Shown here piece by piece: positions 1 through 10,067 of a stretch of 64,000 nt of DNA; the first letter of the stretch is position 1, and the number at the start of each line of letters is the position of its first letter. The position numbers and the translations under genes are program-made. The notes under the pieces are model-generated. The model worked only from the letters and a program-made list of their open reading frames with translations, searched no databases and was not told where the DNA came from. Origin of the DNA: Porites lobata (lineage: Eukaryota; Cnidaria; Anthozoa; Scleractinia; Poritidae). The DNA is taken from NCBI GenBank assembly GCA_942486035.1, contig CALNXK010000093.1, positions 1,425,001 to 1,489,000 of the forward strand. Direction: 5' to 3'.

Positions 1-1306
1 AGCTTCAGAATCTGACGGGTCATCAGATGACTTCGTTATGGGACGCCCATTAACAATTGACTCCACTTCACACATGAGGGTAGTCAACCCTTCATCATCC
101 AGCGGCTGTTCCTTCATAAGTGCAACGAGAATCTTTCTGACAGTTCTAATACAACGTTCCCACACGCCACCGAAATGGGATCCCGATGGTGGGTTAAACA
201 GCCACTTGACATTTCTTTGCAAGAGGAACTCATGGATCTGACTCTTGTTCCAACCAGAGATAGCTTCTCGGAGTTCCTTGCACCCGCCAACAAAATTTGA
301 ACCGTTGTCCGACCTCATTACTTCAGGAACACCTCGCCTTGCGATAAAGCGGCGCATGGAGTTCAAGAACGAATCAGTGTCCATACTCTGGGCGACTTCC
401 AAGTGTATGGCTCTGGTCGCCAAACACGTGTACAAGACTCCATAACGCTTAACTTGACTTCTAGCCCTCTTGACCCAAAACGGACCGAAACAATCAACGC
501 CCACAAAACTGAACGGGGGTTTGTTAGGTGTGACTCTGTCAGCAGGAAGATCGGCCATCTTCTGAGTTTTAAACGGAGCCTGTCTTCGCCTACAGCAAAA
601 ACAACGGTTTACAACTCTTCTCACCGCGACTCTTCCTTTGATAATCCAGTAACTCTTTCTGATCAAAGAGAGCACATATTCTTGACCAGAATGTCCAGAA
701 AGTAAGTGATAATGCCTGACGATCAAATCTACAACATGATGTTTCTTAGGCAGTATTACAGGGTGTCTTTGCTCCTGTTCAATTGGTGCGTGCCTCAATC
801 TTCCTCCCACACACAGCAGGTCATCGCGCAGCTCAGGATCCAACTTGGCGATTGAACTTGATTTCTTGACGGAACCTGTTCTTCTGGCTCGGGCTGATTT
901 CTTGAGCTCAACTTTTGATTCTTTACCTTGCAGACACACCAACTCTTCTCTAAAGCATTGCCTTTGTACATACTTCAAGACTTCTATCTCAGCAGAGTGC
1001 ATTTCTTCTACACTGATGGGACTGGGTATTTCGGAGACGAGTACTTTAGCTGTGCCTTCCTTCCGCCTGCGACACTCGCGCAGAAGATTAGAACGGTAAC
1101 GCAAGATCCATGCCATCAATTTCTTAAGCTTATACCACGAGGAACAGGACTGCACTACTCGGTTTAAGAAGTCAGCTTCAACTGTAGACGCTACTGAGAA
1201 AGTTTTCATTTCCCGTTTCACCTCAGGATCATCTTCCTTTATTTCCACAGAAATTTCAGGTCGCTTAGGCCAGCGGTCCTCTGCTTCCCACAAAAAAGGA
1301 GGGCCA
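1..1306 (-). pseudogene. BEL/Pao integrase region, frameshifted from pol and cut by window edge
   Basis: The minus strand reads open from about 1306 to base 1 in the frame next to that of gag-pol. It begins with a typical BEL RNaseH-integrase linker (GPPFLWE). A His/Cys zinc-binding region follows (RHYHLL..GH at about 680-720, with the Cys pairs at about 530-610), then an integrase core with the catalytic Asp contexts GVDCFGPF (about 480-500) and RSDNGSNF (about 290-320). It would normally be the C-terminal third of the same polyprotein. Here a single-base difference near 1307-1312, in a short A/T run, separates it from the upstream frame. It could be a true disabling mutation or a sequence error. 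The C-terminus lies outside the window. Confidence 0.82.
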
Positions 1307-4300
1307 TTAAATCCAGCGGCTTTGGTGGATGATGTCTTCAGCTGAAAGCCCTCTGGACGCATCGTCAGCTGGGTTGGAATCTGTGTCAACATAGTTCCAC
1401 TGATCTGGTCGCGATCCTTCATGGATTGTTGTAATTCTGTTCGCGACGAACGTCTGAAATCTCTTCTCTTTGTTCGTAATATAGCTCAACACGCACGTGC
1501 TGTCCGTCCAAAAGAACTCTTCTTCTAGTGCTACATCCAACTCATGTTGCATCATCTTGTTCAATCTGGTGGCAACCACAGCAGCTGAAAGCTCCAGACG
1601 AGGAATAGTAACTGACTTCTGGGGTGTTTGTCTCGACTTCCCCATCAAAAAGGCACAATGGACATTTCCAGCTTCATTGACGACTCGAAGATAAGTAACA
1701 GCACCATATCCTTCACCTGATGCGTCTGATAAATTGTGAAGTTGGCTAGACACTATGCGGCCAAAGTTCTTGGGCCTTAAACAACGTTCAACGGCGAACT
1801 GTTCGAGTTTTGGAAGTTCCTGCAACCAATCTTGCCAACGCTTTAAATCTTCAAGGGGAATTCTATCATCCCAATCCAATCCCTTCCGGCACAGATCACG
1901 CAGAATTGCTTTCGCAGGCAGAATTAATGGTGCAACAAACCCTAGAGGGTCATAAATTGAGCTTATGACGGAAAGAATACCCCTCCTCGTTGGGGGTCGG
2001 TCCTTCACTGCAATCTTAAAACGGAAGGTATCTGACTGGACATCCCACAGAATGCCGAGGGCACGCTCAACAGGCAAGTTCTCGAGATCGAGCTCTTTGA
2101 CCGAACTGGCTCTCTCGGATACTGGGACTGACTGGATGACATCGTAGGCATTTGAAACCCATTTCGTTAAGCGGAAACCTCCTTTGGCCAGCAACTGACG
2201 TAGCTGATCGACCAGTCGACTTGCTTGTTGGTTATCTTCCACAGACTTCAAGCAGTCATCAACATAGAAATTTCTTCTCACCGTCTGAATGGTGTCTTTG
2301 TCAAAATGTTCCGCATTGTCTTCAGCCGTTTTCTGTAGTGCATAATTCGCACAACTGGGAGATGAAACTCCCCCGAAAAGGTGAACTAGCATTTGAAATT
2401 CTTCTGGTTCTTTGTCCATTTCACCACTCGGCCACCACAGGAAACGGAGGTACCTGCTATCCTCTATTGGTACGCGCACTTGATAAAACATCTTCTCAAT
2501 GTCAGCCATGATGGCTGTGGGCTGTTCTCTAAATCTTGTTAGGACTCCAATGAGCGAGTTGGTTAAATCAGGTCCCTGCAAAATCTGTTGATTGAGCGAG
2601 ACATTCTGGAATTTTGCGGCACAGTCAAAGACCACCCGGACCTTGCCGGGCCTTTGTGGGTGAATGACGGGGTGATGAGGTAGATACCATGAGGGTGAAT
2701 CCTCTCGCTGACCTTCAGGAACTTTCTGTGCATGTCCTTTGTCAAACAAGTCATCCATAAATAAAGAATACTTCCGGTGTAGTTGGGGATCCTTCAGCAG
2801 CCTCTTCTTCAGCAACCCAAGACGATGTTCAGCGACGATCTTGTTGTTGGGCAGATCTGGAGGGAAGACCTTCCAAGGAAGCGCAACTTCGTAATGACCA
2901 CCGCGGAGCTCAGCAGAACCCTCCATTATGGCAAGGGCTCTCTTGTCATCTTGAGACAATCCTTTCTCAATGCTGAACTGCGAATCATTAAATTCCATTT
3001 CACAGAAACGTACAAACTGCTGGTCCAAGACAACATGAGACTGGATACGGTTTGAAGTACGGGCTGCTTTACTTGCCCTACCGAGTGGGCCATTGATGGT
3101 CCATCCTAGCAGTGTTCGCACGGCATAAGGACCACCATCTTCACTTCTCTGCACTTCATGAGGTTCAAGAAGTTTGGGCACATCATTACCTATGAGCAAT
3201 TCGATGTCGGCATCAATGCAAGGTAAGTCGATATCTTTCAGGTAGAACCACCTTTCCACATCACTTTGAACCGGCATATCATCAACGGTGACTGGAAGCT
3301 TGACTCGTGAGAAAACATTTGACAGTTCAACGACATTACGTCCTTGCAGATCAGAAACTTCCAAATTGACCACTAGACTTTCACTCTTAACATTATCACT
3401 ATCCATGGTAGTTAAAGACAGCATCGCTTTTCTACCTGTTGCACCTAGACGTTCTATCAACTTGTCAGTGCAAAATGTAGTGTTCGACCCTGGATCCAGA
3501 AACGCGTAGGTTTGAACCATCTTCTCCCTTCCCTCGGCTCTGACATTAACTGGAACTATGGCAAGTCCTGTAGCTGATGCTCCGGCCCCAGTCGCACTAC
3601 ACACTCCTTCACATGCTACCATTTCAGTGAAACAGCTTCGGGCTTGGCCATTCTGATTCTCATTCTCCGTGGTGCTCGACTGGGTCTCAGATACTGATGG
3701 AGTTGGTGCTTTGACTGGTTTGTCATTCTTTGGGTGTAAGAACGTAGAATGTTTCCGATGACCTATCTTACATCCGACAATCTGGCAGAAGCTTTTCTTG
3801 GGGCACGACATCGCCATGTGTCCCGCAACAAGACAATTATCACACAGTCCTCTACTACGCACAAAACTAATTCGCTCATCAACCGACTTTCCTCTGAAAA
3901 GCTGGCAGCGTGACAGCCAATGACTCTCCTTACACAATGGGCACTTGACGTTCGACTTGTCAGGCGCACGTTCAGTGTTGTCCTTAGGTGGGTCAGTAGT
4001 ACTTTCCGGGGTGGTTCCTTGTGTCGTGAAAGCAGAACCTTTGTGCTCCTTTGATGGTGTTCTGTACCTTCTTTTGGAACCAATGCCTACAGCGTTGTTC
4101 TTGTCATCATTCGAGTGGATGTCCCCAAACACTGGATGGTTGGCTATTCTAGTCTTTGCTTCAACAAATTCTGCAACATCTCCGATAGTGACCTCTCTTT
4201 TCAGCTCTTCATTGATGTAATCAGCCTTTTCTCTCCATCTCTGTCTTAGCCAAAGTGGCAACCTTCCAATGATCCTTTGGAGAGTGTCAGGGTTTTCAAT

Positions 4301-5788
4301 TTTGTTTAGGTATCCAATTTCCTTGAGAGAGTTCTTACAACTTGCAAGTACAACCGAGTACCTTTGCAAAGCAGGACCATCATCTGACTTAATCTGAGGA
4401 GTTTTCGTTACTCGATCAATGAGGGCAGTTGCTATTTTGTAGCTTTGACCATATCTATCCTTAAGGAGTGCTCTTGCAGTCTTGTAGCCTTCTTTGGGAT
4501 CCATCGACAAACAGCTTTGCATTAACTCCTTCACTTCTCCTGATGTATATTGAACGAGATAGTACAAACGTGAGTTCGGGCTGCTTGTCTTTGACTCTAT
4601 TAAATTTTCAAAGGCTCGCACGAAGTCAGAGTACTCAACAGGATCACCCGAAAACACAGAGATTTCAGGCTGTGGCAATGTCATGGCTAATGTTTGAAGC
4701 TGGTGCTGTTTCAGCAACTCCTGAAGCTGTTGATTTTGTTGTTGTTGCATCTTCTGGACTTCAATCACGTGACTGACATTCTTGTCACTTAGATCTAGGT
4801 GTTGTTCCAATAATCCACCTTCAGCACTTTCACCATTAATCGCAGAGGGTGAGCATCCGTAACCTTTCCATACAGGGGCGTCTGGGTTTAGTGGACTGCA
4901 TTTAACCTCTTGATTTTCCTCTGTCTGATGAACTGGAGCTTCCACAGTTTCCTTCTCTTCGACTTGACCTGGAGTGGAGGTTGCAAATTGACCTGCTAGT
5001 GTCAGTGTATGACTTTCTTGGCCCTCAGGCATACCCACGGTGCTCTCCTTCTTGGTTGCATGTAAAGTCGGTAACTGACTTGACAGTGTTGACAGACGTC
5101 GCTCCTCACAATAACTGTACACCCTTTCTTCAGCGTCGGCCTTTGCTAACTTACTTTCCAACTCAAAATTCTCTTTCTTCTGCTTCAACAAGAGTTCTTC
5201 TAACTGAATGTCCTGCCGTGTCTTCAATGCAGCTACTTCCACTGACAAGGCAGCTTTCTTAGCAGAGGCTCTCAGCCCTGCACTTGAAGCGGTGCTTGAC
5301 TGTGAGAGACTGGAACTAGCGCTAGATTTAGACTTGCGCCTCCTAGAACTTGCAGCAGACTTCGATTTCGTAGAACTAATATTACTGATAGAGTCTTCCG
5401 GATGAAGACTGATGGCAAGATCTAATTCTTCTTGGAGCTTAAACTGAGCAGATTGCAACCAGACATCAAATGACTGAAACACCGCAGTTCCCATACGTTT
5501 CACTGATTCAAAATACTCGATCGAGTCCCGAATTGCACTTTCATCAGTCAACTCAGCGTGATACTTATCATGTGCTTCGTTAAAATGTCTCATAGCTACT
5601 TCTAAATCAAGAAACTTCGCTCTAACCTGATCAACATTGTCAGAGCTCTTCATTAGCTCAAGTAATTCGCGCTGTCTTCTGGTGACGGCCGCCTTTGAAC
5701 CGGACCTACTACGCTTTAAGCGAAGAATTCTCTCGTGAACGGCTCCATCGACGTCGACAGTTTTGGTTTTCAACCCACGTAAGTCCAT
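1307..5788 (-). CDS. BEL/Pao gag-pol polyprotein, 1493-aa open frame
   Basis: The single ATG-initiated frame encodes the retrotransposon capsid, protease, reverse transcriptase and RNase H. Visible parts: a charged N-terminal coiled-coil-like Gag region with a Ser-rich stretch near residues 140-170; a DUF1759-like Gag block starting near 373; zinc knuckles beginning near 614 (CPLCKESHWLSRC, then a second Cys/His cluster); an aspartic protease core LDPGS near 763; an RT palm with YVDD near 1173; and RNase H motifs LSDASGEG near 1353 and WTDST near 1426. No stop interrupts these 1493 codons, so the copy is young or recently active. The frame ends at a stop immediately after the RNase H end, where a 1-nt shift moves the integrase into another frame. 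It is a transposon gene, not a host gene. Confidence 0.93.
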   Translation of the reverse strand: MDLRGLKTKTVDVDGAVHERILRLKRSRSGSKAAVTRRQRELLELMKSSDNVDQVRAKFLDLEVAMRHFNEAHDKYHAELTDESAIRDSIEYFESVKRMGTAVFQSFDVWLQSAQFKLQEELDLAISLHPEDSISNISSTKSKSAASSRRRKSKSSASSSLSQSSTASSAGLRASAKKAALSVEVAALKTRQDIQLEELLLKQKKENFELESKLAKADAEERVYSYCEERRLSTLSSQLPTLHATKKESTVGMPEGQESHTLTLAGQFATSTPGQVEEKETVEAPVHQTEENQEVKCSPLNPDAPVWKGYGCSPSAINGESAEGGLLEQHLDLSDKNVSHVIEVQKMQQQQNQQLQELLKQHQLQTLAMTLPQPEISVFSGDPVEYSDFVRAFENLIESKTSSPNSRLYYLVQYTSGEVKELMQSCLSMDPKEGYKTARALLKDRYGQSYKIATALIDRVTKTPQIKSDDGPALQRYSVVLASCKNSLKEIGYLNKIENPDTLQRIIGRLPLWLRQRWREKADYINEELKREVTIGDVAEFVEAKTRIANHPVFGDIHSNDDKNNAVGIGSKRRYRTPSKEHKGSAFTTQGTTPESTTDPPKDNTERAPDKSNVKCPLCKESHWLSRCQLFRGKSVDERISFVRSRGLCDNCLVAGHMAMSCPKKSFCQIVGCKIGHRKHSTFLHPKNDKPVKAPTPSVSETQSSTTENENQNGQARSCFTEMVACEGVCSATGAGASATGLAIVPVNVRAEGREKMVQTYAFLDPGSNTTFCTDKLIERLGATGRKAMLSLTTMDSDNVKSESLVVNLEVSDLQGRNVVELSNVFSRVKLPVTVDDMPVQSDVERWFYLKDIDLPCIDADIELLIGNDVPKLLEPHEVQRSEDGGPYAVRTLLGWTINGPLGRASKAARTSNRIQSHVVLDQQFVRFCEMEFNDSQFSIEKGLSQDDKRALAIMEGSAELRGGHYEVALPWKVFPPDLPNNKIVAEHRLGLLKKRLLKDPQLHRKYSLFMDDLFDKGHAQKVPEGQREDSPSWYLPHHPVIHPQRPGKVRVVFDCAAKFQNVSLNQQILQGPDLTNSLIGVLTRFREQPTAIMADIEKMFYQVRVPIEDSRYLRFLWWPSGEMDKEPEEFQMLVHLFGGVSSPSCANYALQKTAEDNAEHFDKDTIQTVRRNFYVDDCLKSVEDNQQASRLVDQLRQLLAKGGFRLTKWVSNAYDVIQSVPVSERASSVKELDLENLPVERALGILWDVQSDTFRFKIAVKDRPPTRRGILSVISSIYDPLGFVAPLILPAKAILRDLCRKGLDWDDRIPLEDLKRWQDWLQELPKLEQFAVERCLRPKNFGRIVSSQLHNLSDASGEGYGAVTYLRVVNEAGNVHCAFLMGKSRQTPQKSVTIPRLELSAAVVATRLNKMMQHELDVALEEEFFWTDSTCVLSYITNKEKRFQTFVANRITTIHEGSRPDQWNYVDTDSNPADDASRGLSAEDIIHQSRWI

Positions 5789-6286
5789 CTTACTCTACAA
5801 TCGATCCACAAGCGAAGAAACAAATTATCGATAACACCAATCAATCAAAGAACGGATAAATTCATGGCACAATCGACGAAAATCCAAGACGATCCACAAC
5901 GAAACCAGCATATCCTTCTAACGCAAATGTAGACTTAAATGTTCATATGAATTTATTCCAAGGAGATTCGGACCAAAGATTCGTTACAAGGATCTGGTTA
6001 GACTACGAAAAACAAAAACGAGTGTGAATAAAAGGAAGAAAGATGAAAATACTTAGCGACAACATACTTACAGGATTTGAAGGCTCGAAGGAAACGTGAA
6101 AAGACTTTAGGCCGTGTAAACGAACAGAACTCGACTAGAACTTTACCTCAAGATTTTCGAGCGAGCACATGCGCCAGACCATAATATTACAACGACATAT
6201 AAATGACGTAGTTCTTCTACCAGTCCCGCGCGGGCTAAAGACGGGAAAAACTTAACAGATACAAGAAGAACGTTTTGAAACCTACA
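5789..6286 (-). repeat. BEL 5' LTR and untranslated leader
   Basis: The stretch between the gag start codon and the outer boundary of the BEL element has no coding potential. Read on the minus strand it starts with TG and contains a TATA-like ATTTATATG near 6190-6215. The inner end of the LTR and the primer-binding site could not be fixed, because the 3' LTR is not in the window. Confidence 0.6.
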
Positions 6287-7042
6287 GGATGACCATCTAT
6301 GCAGCGAGACAACCCCTGAAGACCGTCTGAAAGACAGACTATAGTATCGACATAAATAACATTATGCTTTGGCATAGCGTTTGATTTTAACTGGTTTTGT
6401 TGTTACTTATCCGTTTTCTCTCCTTGCTAAGAGTTCATTACTAATGATAAATGCTTAGCAACAGATTATTCAAAGAATATTACTTATGAACTTTGTCAGG
6501 TTGGAACTTGCGTGGCTGGCGCTGAATCAAAATTGTAATTTAATAGTAAGCACTAACCACGTAGAAGTGGGTGATTTCAAGAGGTTGCAACCCTACATTT
6601 TTTGCGGGTTAGAACTAAAAAAGAAAACAGGGCATTATCAAGAAAAATGAGGCAAGAAATATCCTGCACATAACAAATTAAAGTTACTTCAGTTGGCTAA
6701 AATTATGCACTTGTTTCAGTACGAAGTCCGAGTTCTCAAACGTGCAAACGTATAATGAGATCGAGTAAAAAGGTTTCTGCAAAAGAAAAATTGAACTTAA
6801 AAGAAACGTGCACAGGTAGATGATATGGTGGCTAAAAGATACGAGGTAAATGATATGGTGAATTAAATATAGATAAATATAGATAAATATATAGAAATTG
6901 AAACTGTACCTGCACGTATAACGATTCACTTTGAAAGGGAGAGCTTGTTCGACAAGGAAAACAAACAAATATTTCTACCATAAAAGGAGATAAAATAAAG
7001 AGGTAACCAGCAACATTAAAACAGGAACAAAACAAATATTTG
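6287..7042. other. 5' flank of CTHRC1-like gene A (repeated upstream module)
   Basis: No gene is seen. The sequence is clearly homologous to the flanks upstream of exon 1 in B (about 25150-25866), C (about 40910-41622) and D (about 55396-56100), with shared strings such as 'gtttgattttaactggtttt' and 'taccataaaaggaaat'. It is the remaining part of the upstream module of A; everything further upstream has been replaced by the BEL element. Confidence 0.7.
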
Positions 7043-7079
7043 CTATTTAACTGATGAGCGCGTAGCACTGATTTCAGTA
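7043..7079 (+). promoter_or_regulatory. Predicted core promoter of gene A (TATA-like plus initiator)
   Basis: A TATA-like CTATTTAA (7043-7050) lies 33 bp before the A of an initiator-like TTTCAGTAA, giving a predicted 5' UTR of about 32 nt before the ATG at 7108. The pair is conserved with the same spacing (33-34 bp) in copies B, C and D. The transcription start is inferred, not observed. Confidence 0.45.
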
Positions 7080-7218
7080 ATCACAGTGTTCTGGTTGAGC
7101 TCTAATGATGGTTCAGTATTTCGCTGTTTTCTTGGTTTTCTCTTTCTCTAGCGGTTCACTGGGAACAACCACCTCACCTCAGCAACAAAACACCGCAAAT
7201 TTAAAAGATTTGTGCGAG

Positions 7219-8424
7219 GTATGAAACAGTTATTCTGTTTTAGCTGACATTTTTGGGTCTCGGGCAGTGGGTGGACAAGAAAATCGCATCAAAAAGGTCT
7301 GCAACGGAGTTTGTATTGGCACAATGAAAATGCCAGCTTCGTCATGAGGCACCGTGCTCTTTCTGAGATTTACGATTTATTATTTAGTTGATAGATAACG
7401 TAAACCTCAACGTTTCTGTTGTTGTTAAGTCTGCGTTTTAAAATTTGCCCCAAAGGTTGGTCTCGCGGATTGTTCTGATCTACCCAGTGTTAGATGAATT
7501 TATTTCGCAGTCTTCTCAATAATAGATGGGTATCGATTGACGGCGAAGCTCTCCTTTTTAGCTTTATTTATGAAGGCAAAAAGCAAAATAAAATACGGGG
7601 AGACTGAGCTTGGCTTATTAAAAAGGAATTTCTCTTTCCACTATAAAATGTCTAGTAAATATATCCCTAGCTTTTAAGGTTTTTTTGGTGTTAAAAATGT
7701 ATAATTGATTTATCGTTATTATTATTAATATCATTGCAGTTAACGTTATCTTTTTTTTTTCATTTTTATCATTGTTATCGTTAGTTTTTGGTTATTACTT
7801 TGTATATCATCATCATCATCATCATCATCATTATCATCATTATTATTATAATTTTATTATTATCCTAGCAATTATTAGTTTATTACCCTAGTCTGAAGAA
7901 TCTGCATTCTTAACCATAACCAAAGCTTAAACTTTTACGTGATTTTGAAGCATTTACACTTCTGAGCCGTGCAACTCTCTTTCTTAAATCCTTGCATTTT
8001 CCCGGCTTTTCCTTTTTCAATTTTAACCATTCGTGTAGTTCCCTGAGCGACTCCTATAACCTGGCAATTATATGACACCATCCTTGCGTTTTATCTAAAA
8101 ATATTCTGTTCTGCCGAAGATGTTCAATATCATCATCATCATCTTGATTACAATTATTATTTTATTTGTTTCTTTCTTTAAATATCGATATATTTTGTTT
8201 TGCTTAGGGGATAACTGGGAGTTCGCCAAACCATTTGAATCCACCGCTTTCTTTATCAATATAAGTAGCCTCACTGAAATAATCCTTTTTAAAAAATTTC
8301 TGCTAGGTTATTTATTAAACTTCCTGTTTTACATGGATTATTTTAGGTTTCGTGAATTTTGATTAAAAATTCCCGCCGTTCTTCACTACTAACTGGAAGT
8401 TTACGCTTTTATTCTCGCTTTGCC
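7219..8424. other. Intron 1 of A, C/D-type segment
   Basis: AT-rich intron sequence that matches the start of intron 1 in C and D ('ggtctgcaacggagtt', 'ggcaccgtgctctttctg') better than that in B. It contains a (CAT)n microsatellite at 7807-7841 and T-rich runs. No coding region is recognised. Confidence 0.6.
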
Positions 8425-9003
8425 CAGAGGCGTACGGCAATTTTTCGCCAGGACAGCGGTAAACTATTTGCTTAAAAAATTCTCGCAAGTTGCCCAATTT
8501 TTTACGAAACAGTCAAAAAGAAATGAGGGTCATACGATGCAACAACATAGGCCTACATATGAAGTGAAAGTATTTTTACATATGAATCTATTATATGAGC
8601 TCATAAAATACGTTAAAAGAAATAGCTGATATTACATGGCCGCGCGGTGATACAAATGATTTCTCTTCGAGTGTTGAAAAATATTTCACTCGTTCGCTGT
8701 GTTCCTCGTGAAATATTTTTTTCCAAACAAGAAGAGCAATTTTGTATCTCCAGCGGCCATGTAATGTTCTATTTATTATATAAACACCAATAAAATACCA
8801 AACCATTTCACTTTAGTTGTTTTTTTGGTGTGAAAGGCGCGATTTATCATGTAGCCATAGCAACGGTGACATTTTCACATTTGAAGATATCAAGTTGTCG
8901 AGCAAAAGCTCACCTGGTATTTCATTGGTGTTTATACAATAAATAGCTGTCTTTGCCATTTTGACTGCCGAAAATATCAATGATACGATCCATGTCATTC
9001 TTG
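8425..9003 (-). mobile_element. hAT-derived element, left-end fragment (extra copy in intron 1 of A)
   Basis: It starts at CAGAGGCGTACGGC, preceded by the target-site copy gctttgcc (8417-8424), like the hAT element in B, C and D. It contains the left subterminal sequence and, after a MITE insertion at 8629-8940, the last codons of the transposase on the minus strand. It then breaks off at about 9003, where intron sequence of the B type starts again. No right end is present. Confidence 0.65.
8629..8940. mobile_element. Two-palindrome MITE with 9-bp target duplication
   Basis: The insertion is flanked by direct copies of aaatagctg (8620-8628 and 8941-8949). Its first half is a palindrome (ttacatggccgcgcgg.. 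and ..cggccatgtaa). The second half is another inverted pair (tatataaacaccaataaa.. and ..ttggtgtttata). Copy D has a near-empty site at the equivalent place (about 57660). It is non-coding and probably a non-autonomous DNA transposon; the superfamily is uncertain. Confidence 0.7.
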
Positions 9004-10067
9004 ACATCAAAATCGCATCAAAAAGTTTCGCAACCGAGTTTATATTTGCACAATAAAAATACCAGCTTTGACTCTTCTGTTGTTAAGACTGCTTTTCAAA
9101 ATTGGCCCCAAAGGTTGTTCTGACCTGCCCAGGTTTAGACAATTTATTTCGCAGTTTCTCAATAACGAATAGACGGGTATCTATAGACCGCCGTGTCATA
9201 TCAATTGAATTGAGGGCGGAGCTCTCCGTTTTGGCGTTGTTTATGAAGGCAAGCAACAAATGAAATGCAGGGAGACTTAACTTTGTTTTAAAAAGGAATT
9301 TCTCTTTTCCACCACAAAACATCTAAATATATCGCTAGCTTTTAAGACTTTTTTGGTTTTAAAAATTTATCATTCACTTATCGTTATTTTTAATATCATT
9401 GATGATATTATTATCGTTATTTTCATTTTTATCATTATTATCATTATTATTTGGTTATTATATCATCGTCCTCCTCCTCATCATCATCATCATCATCATT
9501 ATCATTTTCATTATTATTATTTTTTCATTATTATCCTAGTCTGATGAATTTGTATTCGTCTCCATAACCAAAGCTCCAACTATTACGTGATTCTGAAGCA
9601 TTTACATTCCTCAGCCGAGCAACCCTCCTTCTTAAATCCTTGCGCTTTCCCGACTTTTCTTTTTTCACTTTTAACCCTTTTGGTAACTCCCTGACAGGCG
9701 TTTCCTTGCTTTCACCCCTACCCCAGGGACTACTATAACAATTATATGACACCATTCTTCCTTTGTATCTAGAAACACGTCATGCCGACGATGTTCGATG
9801 CCGCCATGATCATTATCATCATCATCATCTTGATTACTATTATTATTTCTTTTCTTCTTTCTTAATTTTGTTTTGCTTAATGGGATCACTGGGAGTTCGC
9901 CAAGCCGTTTGTTCCAACCGCTTTCTTTATCAATATACGTAGCCTTACTAAAATAATCCTTGATATAAAATTCCTGCTTGGTTATTTATGGATTAAATAG
10001 GTTTTCGTGAATTTTGATTAAAACTTCCTGTTGTTCTTTACTACTAACTGAAAATGGACGCTTTACC
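9004..10067. other. Intron 1 of A, second (B-type) copy of the intron segment
   Basis: It repeats the intron start ('aatcgcatcaaaaag..') but matches intron 1 of B (26106-27137) rather than C or D. It includes a (TCA)n run at 9478-9500. No exon is seen. Together with 7219-9003 it shows a partial tandem duplication inside the intron. Confidence 0.6.

Larger units (their letters stand above)
1..6286 (-). mobile_element. BEL/Pao LTR retrotransposon, right (5') part, truncated by window edge
   Basis: The element runs on the minus strand. From right to left it has an LTR/leader (about 6286-5789), one long gag-pol frame (5788-1307) and an integrase region that continues off the left edge (1306-1). 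The right boundary is set by comparison with paralogous modules near 25146, 40906 and 55396: flank homology of the type 'gatgacc..ctatgcagcgag' resumes at about 6287, right after a terminal TG read on the minus strand. Domain order Gag-protease-RT-RNaseH-integrase is that of BEL/Pao. The 3' LTR is outside the window, so the target duplication and LTR identity (age) cannot be judged here. Confidence 0.9.

Noticed and set aside
1497..5405. Plus-strand frames across the BEL element
   Set aside because: Shadows of the long minus-strand gag-pol frame.
9353..9544. Hydrophobic short frames in intron 1
   Set aside because: Translations of AT-rich and ATC/CAT simple sequence.
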